From: an uncultured Eubacteriales bacterium
GTDB taxonomy: Bacteria > Bacillota > Clostridia > Christensenellales > Aristaeellaceae
Assembly (NCBI GenBank): GCA_902781945.1
Contig: CACZLE010000022.1
Location: 28,026-67,310 of the forward strand
Reading direction: 5' to 3'
Length of the DNA: 39,285 bases
Notes under the pieces: model-generated
What the model saw: the letters and a program-made list of their open reading frames with translations, nothing else
Told to the model about the DNA's origin: nothing
Database searches by the model: none
Shown: positions 36,341 to 39,285 of the stretch, piece after piece
Layout of the letters: each line of letters starts with the position of its first letter
Position numbering within the stretch: the stretch's first letter is position 1
Made by a program: the position numbers and the translations under genes

Positions 36341-37123
36341 ATGACCATCACCGATTTTGCCCGCCTGTGCGGCTGCAATCCGCAGACGCTGCGCTATTAT
36401 GACCGGATGGAGCTTTTGAAGCCCGCCCGGGTGGATCCCTGGAGCGGCTACCGCTATTATGACGAGGGGCAGGCACTGGATTTTGTCAAAATCAAAAACC
36501 TGCAAACCGCGGGCTTCACCATCGGGGAGATCAAGACCCTGCTGCCGGTGAAAAACGAAGGGATCATCGCGGCCTTTGACCGCAAAATCGCCGAGCAGCA
36601 GGAAAGGCTGGAGCAGATCAAAACCATTCAGCGGTCATATCTCAATGAAATGCGTCAGATGGAAGAAAAGCTGCGCGAAGCGCGCAAAGCTGTGGCCCAG
36701 GCCATGGAGGGCTACGATCCCAGGGAAGAATTCGGCATCGATCAGGCGACCTATGAGGAAATCACCGGCAGCGTCGATCATTACTTTGACGATCTCCTCA
36801 GCAGCGGACAATATGATCGCTTCAAAATGAACGAGGACGAGGAACAGCTTGCATTGACGAGCCCGGACTACGAGATCGTCTATGAAAAGCACGGCTGGCA
36901 GCATGTGAAGGACTTCCTTCATGAATGCTCCACCCTCCCGGACGGCGCGGGCTATGGCCTGAGATTTGAGCTTCTTCCGGGAAAGGCTGATCATACCGCG
37001 TTTGCCAATGTGGCACTGTCTTTGCTGATACGGGCAAACGCGCCCAAGCGCCGGAGCCTGGAACTGCACGTGACGGATTCCGCGGACGGACAGAACCATT
37101 TCTGGCTCATGCGCAGAAAATAA
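36341..37123 (+). CDS. MerR-family transcriptional regulator
   Basis: The 260-aa protein has the MerR winged helix at its N-terminus (ITDFARLCGCNPQTLRYYDR, then SGYRYYDEGQALDFVKIKNL), the dimerising coiled coil (about 80-125), and a C-terminal domain of about 130 residues that I do not recognise as GyrI-like (EITGSVDHYFDDLLSSGQYD to DGQNHFWLMRR). The effector is probably an organic compound rather than a metal, as no cysteine ligand cluster is seen. AGAAAGGAGG precedes the ATG. It is monocistronic: own promoter, own terminator. Confidence 0.9.
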   Translation: MTITDFARLCGCNPQTLRYYDRMELLKPARVDPWSGYRYYDEGQALDFVKIKNLQTAGFTIGEIKTLLPVKNEGIIAAFDRKIAEQQERLEQIKTIQRSYLNEMRQMEEKLREARKAVAQAMEGYDPREEFGIDQATYEEITGSVDHYFDDLLSSGQYDRFKMNEDEEQLALTSPDYEIVYEKHGWQHVKDFLHECSTLPDGAGYGLRFELLPGKADHTAFANVALSLLIRANAPKRRSLELHVTDSADGQNHFWLMRRK

Positions 37124-37131
37124 CATTCGAC

Positions 37132-37160
37132 AAAGGCAGCGCTTCGGCATTGCCTTTTTC
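37132..37160 (+). terminator. Rho-independent terminator after the MerR gene
   Basis: AAAGGCA at 37132-37138 pairs with TGCCTTT at 37151-37157 and a T-run follows. Its right arm overlaps the -35 box of the next promoter. Confidence 0.85.
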
Positions 37161-37178
37161 TTATTTTCCATGTAAAAT
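37150..37178 (+). promoter_or_regulatory. Sigma-A promoter of the barnase operon
   Basis: TTGCCT at 37150-37155 and TAAAAT at 37173-37178 are separated by 17 bp, with TG directly before the -10 box. ACAGGAGG precedes the ATG at 37208. Confidence 0.7.
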
Positions 37179-37207
37179 AGTATCAATATTGCACACAGGA
37201 GGCCTCT

Positions 37208-38047
37208 ATGAACCGCATCCGGCGTTTGCTTGCGATCCTTTTGATCCTGCTCCTGCTGCCCCTGGGCAGCCTGGGGGAGGACGTCATCCGCCTGTACGCG
37301 GCGGAGTACCCGGTGGAAAAGTCCGGCTGGTACAGCACCATGGAGGAGGTGGCGGTATATATCGCCTCCTACCACAAGCTGCCGGGCAACTACATCACCA
37401 AGAATCAGGCCATGAACCTGGGCTGGAGCAGCAGCGCGGGCAATCTGTGGAAGGTGGCGAAGGGCAAATCCATCGGCGGGGACCGTTTCGGCAATTATGA
37501 GGGCCAGCTGCCCAGCAAAAGTGGCCGCACCTGGAAGGAATGCGATATCGACTATACCGGCGGCTACCGGAACGGCCAGCGCATCGTCTTTTCCTCCGAC
37601 TGGCTGATCTATTACACCGGCGACCACTATAACACCTTCACCCGGGTGCTGGTGGATTTCGCCACCCCCACGCCTGCCGTGACCGCCACCCCCGCGCCGA
37701 TCATCGTGGAGGAGGACGGCCTTTATACGGACCGGGACCATGTGGCGGCCTATCTCCATGAATTCTGGGGCCTGCCTGCCAACTATATCACCAAGGACGA
37801 GGCCCGGGAGCTGGGCTGGAGCAGCAAGAAGGATAATTTGAGCGATGTTGCCCCCGGCTTCACCATCGGCGGGGACGAGTTCGGCAACCGGGAAGGACTG
37901 CTGCCCAGCGCGCCCCTGCGCACCTGGTATGAATGCGACGTCAACCGCGACGACGGCAAGCGCAGCCGGGAACGCATCGTCTTTTCCAGCGATGGCCTGA
38001 TCTATTACACCGACGACGGCTTCAAGAGCTTTACCCAGCTGTACTGA
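37208..38047 (+). CDS. Secreted tandem barnase-type ribonuclease (second domain lacks catalytic His)
   Basis: The 279-aa protein has a signal peptide (about 1-23) and two barnase domains (about 42-148 and 175-279) joined by a Pro/Thr linker. Both align to Bacillus barnase from Lys27 to His102 without gaps. Domain 1 keeps all key residues: Lys65 (27), Glu98 (60), Glu111 (73, general base), Arg121 (83), Arg125 (87), His140 (102, general acid), and His56 (18). Domain 2 keeps Lys196, Glu229, Glu242, Arg252 and Arg256, but His102 is Gly271 and His18 is Trp187. It should thus cut RNA outside the cell with domain 1, while domain 2 is probably inactive but able to bind RNA or barstar. The barstar gene follows by 12 bases. 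Confidence 0.93.
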   Translation: MNRIRRLLAILLILLLLPLGSLGEDVIRLYAAEYPVEKSGWYSTMEEVAVYIASYHKLPGNYITKNQAMNLGWSSSAGNLWKVAKGKSIGGDRFGNYEGQLPSKSGRTWKECDIDYTGGYRNGQRIVFSSDWLIYYTGDHYNTFTRVLVDFATPTPAVTATPAPIIVEEDGLYTDRDHVAAYLHEFWGLPANYITKDEARELGWSSKKDNLSDVAPGFTIGGDEFGNREGLLPSAPLRTWYECDVNRDDGKRSRERIVFSSDGLIYYTDDGFKSFTQLY

Positions 38048-38059
38048 GGAGGAGAGGAC

Positions 38060-38329
38060 ATGAAAATCACCTTGGACCTGAAATCCATGCGCACCCCGGC
38101 GGAGATCCAGGATTTCCTGAAAGCCGCCCTGGCTTTTCCGGAGTATTACGGCAAAAACCTGGACGCCCTCTACGACATGCTGACCCAATGGGACCGGGCC
38201 GCCACCATCGCCCTGGCCCTGCCCGCGAAGCCTGCGGAGGGCATTCGGGAGTATCTGCCCCGGCTCCGCCGTGTTTTTGAGGACGCCGCCCGGGAGAACC
38301 CCCGCCTGCGGGTGCAGATCAAGGGATAA
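38060..38329 (+). CDS. Barstar-family ribonuclease inhibitor
   Basis: The 89-aa protein matches barstar in length and in its barnase-binding helix, FPEYYGKNLDALYDMLTQW. The contact residues Tyr29, Asn33, Asp35 and Asp39 are present, and barstar Glu76 appears as Asp75. Barstar plugs the barnase active site through Asp39 against Arg83, Arg87 and His102. It has no signal peptide, so it protects the producing cell's cytoplasm before the enzyme is secreted. AGGAGGAGAG lies before the ATG. One inhibitor gene serves two barnase domains. Confidence 0.93.
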   Translation: MKITLDLKSMRTPAEIQDFLKAALAFPEYYGKNLDALYDMLTQWDRAATIALALPAKPAEGIREYLPRLRRVFEDAARENPRLRVQIKG

Positions 38330-38341
38330 GGAGAGGATACC

Positions 38342-39151
38342 ATGGATGTAAAGAAATTGGAGCAAAAGCGGCTTTTCTGCCTGGCGCTGTATTTTGTGGG
38401 CCTGCTCTTCGAGGGCATGGGCGTGATCGGCATGCCGCACAAGCGCGTGCCCGGCATCATCCTGTGCTGCCTGGGTATCCTGCTCTGGATCGTCAACACC
38501 CTGTGGATCAAACGCAGCTATCAGCAGGAGTGCGGCAAGGCCCGGGTGCTGACGGGCCTGGGCATGCCGGACGCCAAATTCTACGATAAAAAAGAAGCCG
38601 CGTCCCTGGGCTTCCCCGCTCCGAAGCTGATCCCCGGCCAGCGGGTGGCCGATCCGCCCATGTTCCTCTTTACCGCCCAGGGCACCCTGCGGGGACGCAA
38701 GGCCACGGTGACGGAAATGACCCAGGCCTATCATGACGAGGGCGATAACAAGCGCAAATATCTGGTGGGCACGCTGGTACGTTTGGCGGCTCCCAAGTGC
38801 CTGGCCGAGCGCCTGATCCTGTGCGGCAAGGCCTACGGCGGCAGCCTGCGGGCCGAGGATTTCGCCCCGCTGACCTTGCAGGAGACGCCCGGCCATGCCT
38901 TCCACGTGCTGGCCAAGGAGGCGGACGCCCTGGAGGAGGGCGAGGCCGCCGCGCTGGATGTTTTCTGCCAGAACGAGGAGCGCAGCGCCGTTTTCCTGCA
39001 GGAAAAGGGCTTCGTGAACGTATTCCTGCCCATGCGCTTTTACAGCGGAACCTATGCAATGCGGGAAAAAATGACGAAGGAAGTGCTGAACCAGGATCCC
39101 CTGCCGGAGCTGGACGACGCGCTGAAAGTCCTCTCCGCCCTGGCCCGATAA
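38342..39151 (+). CDS. Membrane protein of unknown function in the barnase operon
   Basis: The 269-aa protein begins with two membrane helices (about 10-31 and 36-56: LFCLALYFVGLLFEG, IILCCLGILLWIVNTLWI). A soluble domain of about 210 residues, probably cytoplasmic, follows. I recognise no catalytic motif. The stretch TPGHAFHVLAKEADALEEGE and the final strands loosely recall DUF3137-type proteins, a weak memory-based match. It lies 12 bases after barstar with AAGGAGAGG, so it belongs to the same transcript and might help secretion, immunity or sensing; that is inference only. Confidence 0.6.
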   Translation: MDVKKLEQKRLFCLALYFVGLLFEGMGVIGMPHKRVPGIILCCLGILLWIVNTLWIKRSYQQECGKARVLTGLGMPDAKFYDKKEAASLGFPAPKLIPGQRVADPPMFLFTAQGTLRGRKATVTEMTQAYHDEGDNKRKYLVGTLVRLAAPKCLAERLILCGKAYGGSLRAEDFAPLTLQETPGHAFHVLAKEADALEEGEAAALDVFCQNEERSAVFLQEKGFVNVFLPMRFYSGTYAMREKMTKEVLNQDPLPELDDALKVLSALAR

Positions 39152-39159
39152 ACCGATCC

Positions 39160-39181
39160 GAGGGATGCGAAAGCATCCCTC
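39160..39181 (+). terminator. Terminator-like hairpin without its T-run
   Basis: GAGGGATGC at 39160-39168 pairs perfectly with 39173-39181 around a GAAA tetraloop. The expected T-run is missing; after CCCTCT the sequence turns into coding sequence for a TctA-like protein. The stem probably terminated the barnase operon before a rearrangement. Confidence 0.6.
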
Positions 39182-39285
39182 TGAGCATCTTCATTCTCAT
39201 GTTCTTCTCGGTGCCCCTGTCCAAAGCGGCCCTGAAATTCTGGCCCAGCGAGTATTTTGCGCTGTGCATCATGGGATTGACCACC
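39178..39285 (+). pseudogene. TctA-like tripartite tricarboxylate transporter fragment, 5' end missing
   Basis: The frame ending at the window edge reads LSIFILMFFSVPLSKAALKF, then WPSEYFALCIMGLTT. It matches an internal part of the TctA large membrane subunit (the '..APPLxxFALxFGPxEYFALxxLGL' region), normally more than 100 residues from the start. Upstream the frame stays open only through the hairpin and the barnase-operon terminal region, with no ribosome-binding site and no TctA-like residues. TctA uses a sodium or proton gradient with TctB and a periplasmic binding protein to import citrate-like acids. Here it lacks its N-terminus, so it is a broken gene or an assembly joint; its 3' part is outside the window. 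Confidence 0.6.

Overview
The window reads as a piece of chromosome from a GC-rich member of the Bacillota, most likely a gut or rumen clostridium. The evidence is the Firmicutes-type order frr-uppS-cdsA-dxr-rseP-ispG-polC followed by rimP-nusA-ylxR-ylxQ-infB-rbfA-nrnA-truB, the PolC-type replicase, an MEP isoprenoid pathway, a degenerate SpoIIQ-like LytM protein that hints at sporulation, and formate-THF ligase. Christensenellales-like or Oscillospirales-like lineages fit, but the family is a guess. Nearly every gene is on the + strand, with tight spacing, ATGA or GTGA overlaps and many near-consensus sigma-A promoters with 17-bp spacers.

Layout. 1-639: 3' end of a CCA-adding enzyme. 628-1212: a non-coding, hairpin-rich element of about 585 bp bounded by a 34-bp inverted repeat (33/34 identical). 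1336-3626: two CNNM/CBS membrane proteins. 3705-13676: the frr to polC operon. 13692-13990: a compact type I toxin-antitoxin locus of par/Fst architecture, followed by a small metal-binding HMA protein. 14331-21814: the rimP-nusA-infB-truB operon, in which nrnA and truB each carry a frameshifting internal deletion. 21830-22666: HAD phosphatase. 22721-29645: a GntR-led cluster (GntR, PepF, Fhs, CapA-like, PyrR, a degenerate isopropylmalate-dehydrogenase-like protein). 29647-30482: two minus-strand genes, a 54-aa protein and the SpoIIQ-like protein. 30521-36276: polA-coaE-lytic transglycosylase-solute-binding protein-small conserved protein. 36286-37160: a MerR regulator behind its own 19-bp-spacer promoter. 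37150-39181: an operon for a secreted tandem barnase, barstar and a membrane protein of unknown function. 39178-39285: a 5'-less TctA transporter fragment running off the window.

The observations I rate highest are these. (1) The type I toxin-antitoxin locus at 13692-13990: a 26-aa membrane peptide, two convergent consensus promoters, one shared bidirectional terminator, a leader hairpin hiding the ribosome-binding site, and an antisense RNA that displays the complement of that site in a hairpin loop. (2) The tandem barnase, whose first domain keeps every catalytic residue while the second has lost the catalytic His and a second His, encoded with barstar and an unknown membrane protein. (3) The inverted-repeat-bounded structured element behind cca. 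The nrnA and truB lesions and the truncated TctA junction may be real decay or assembly artefacts; read mapping would decide.
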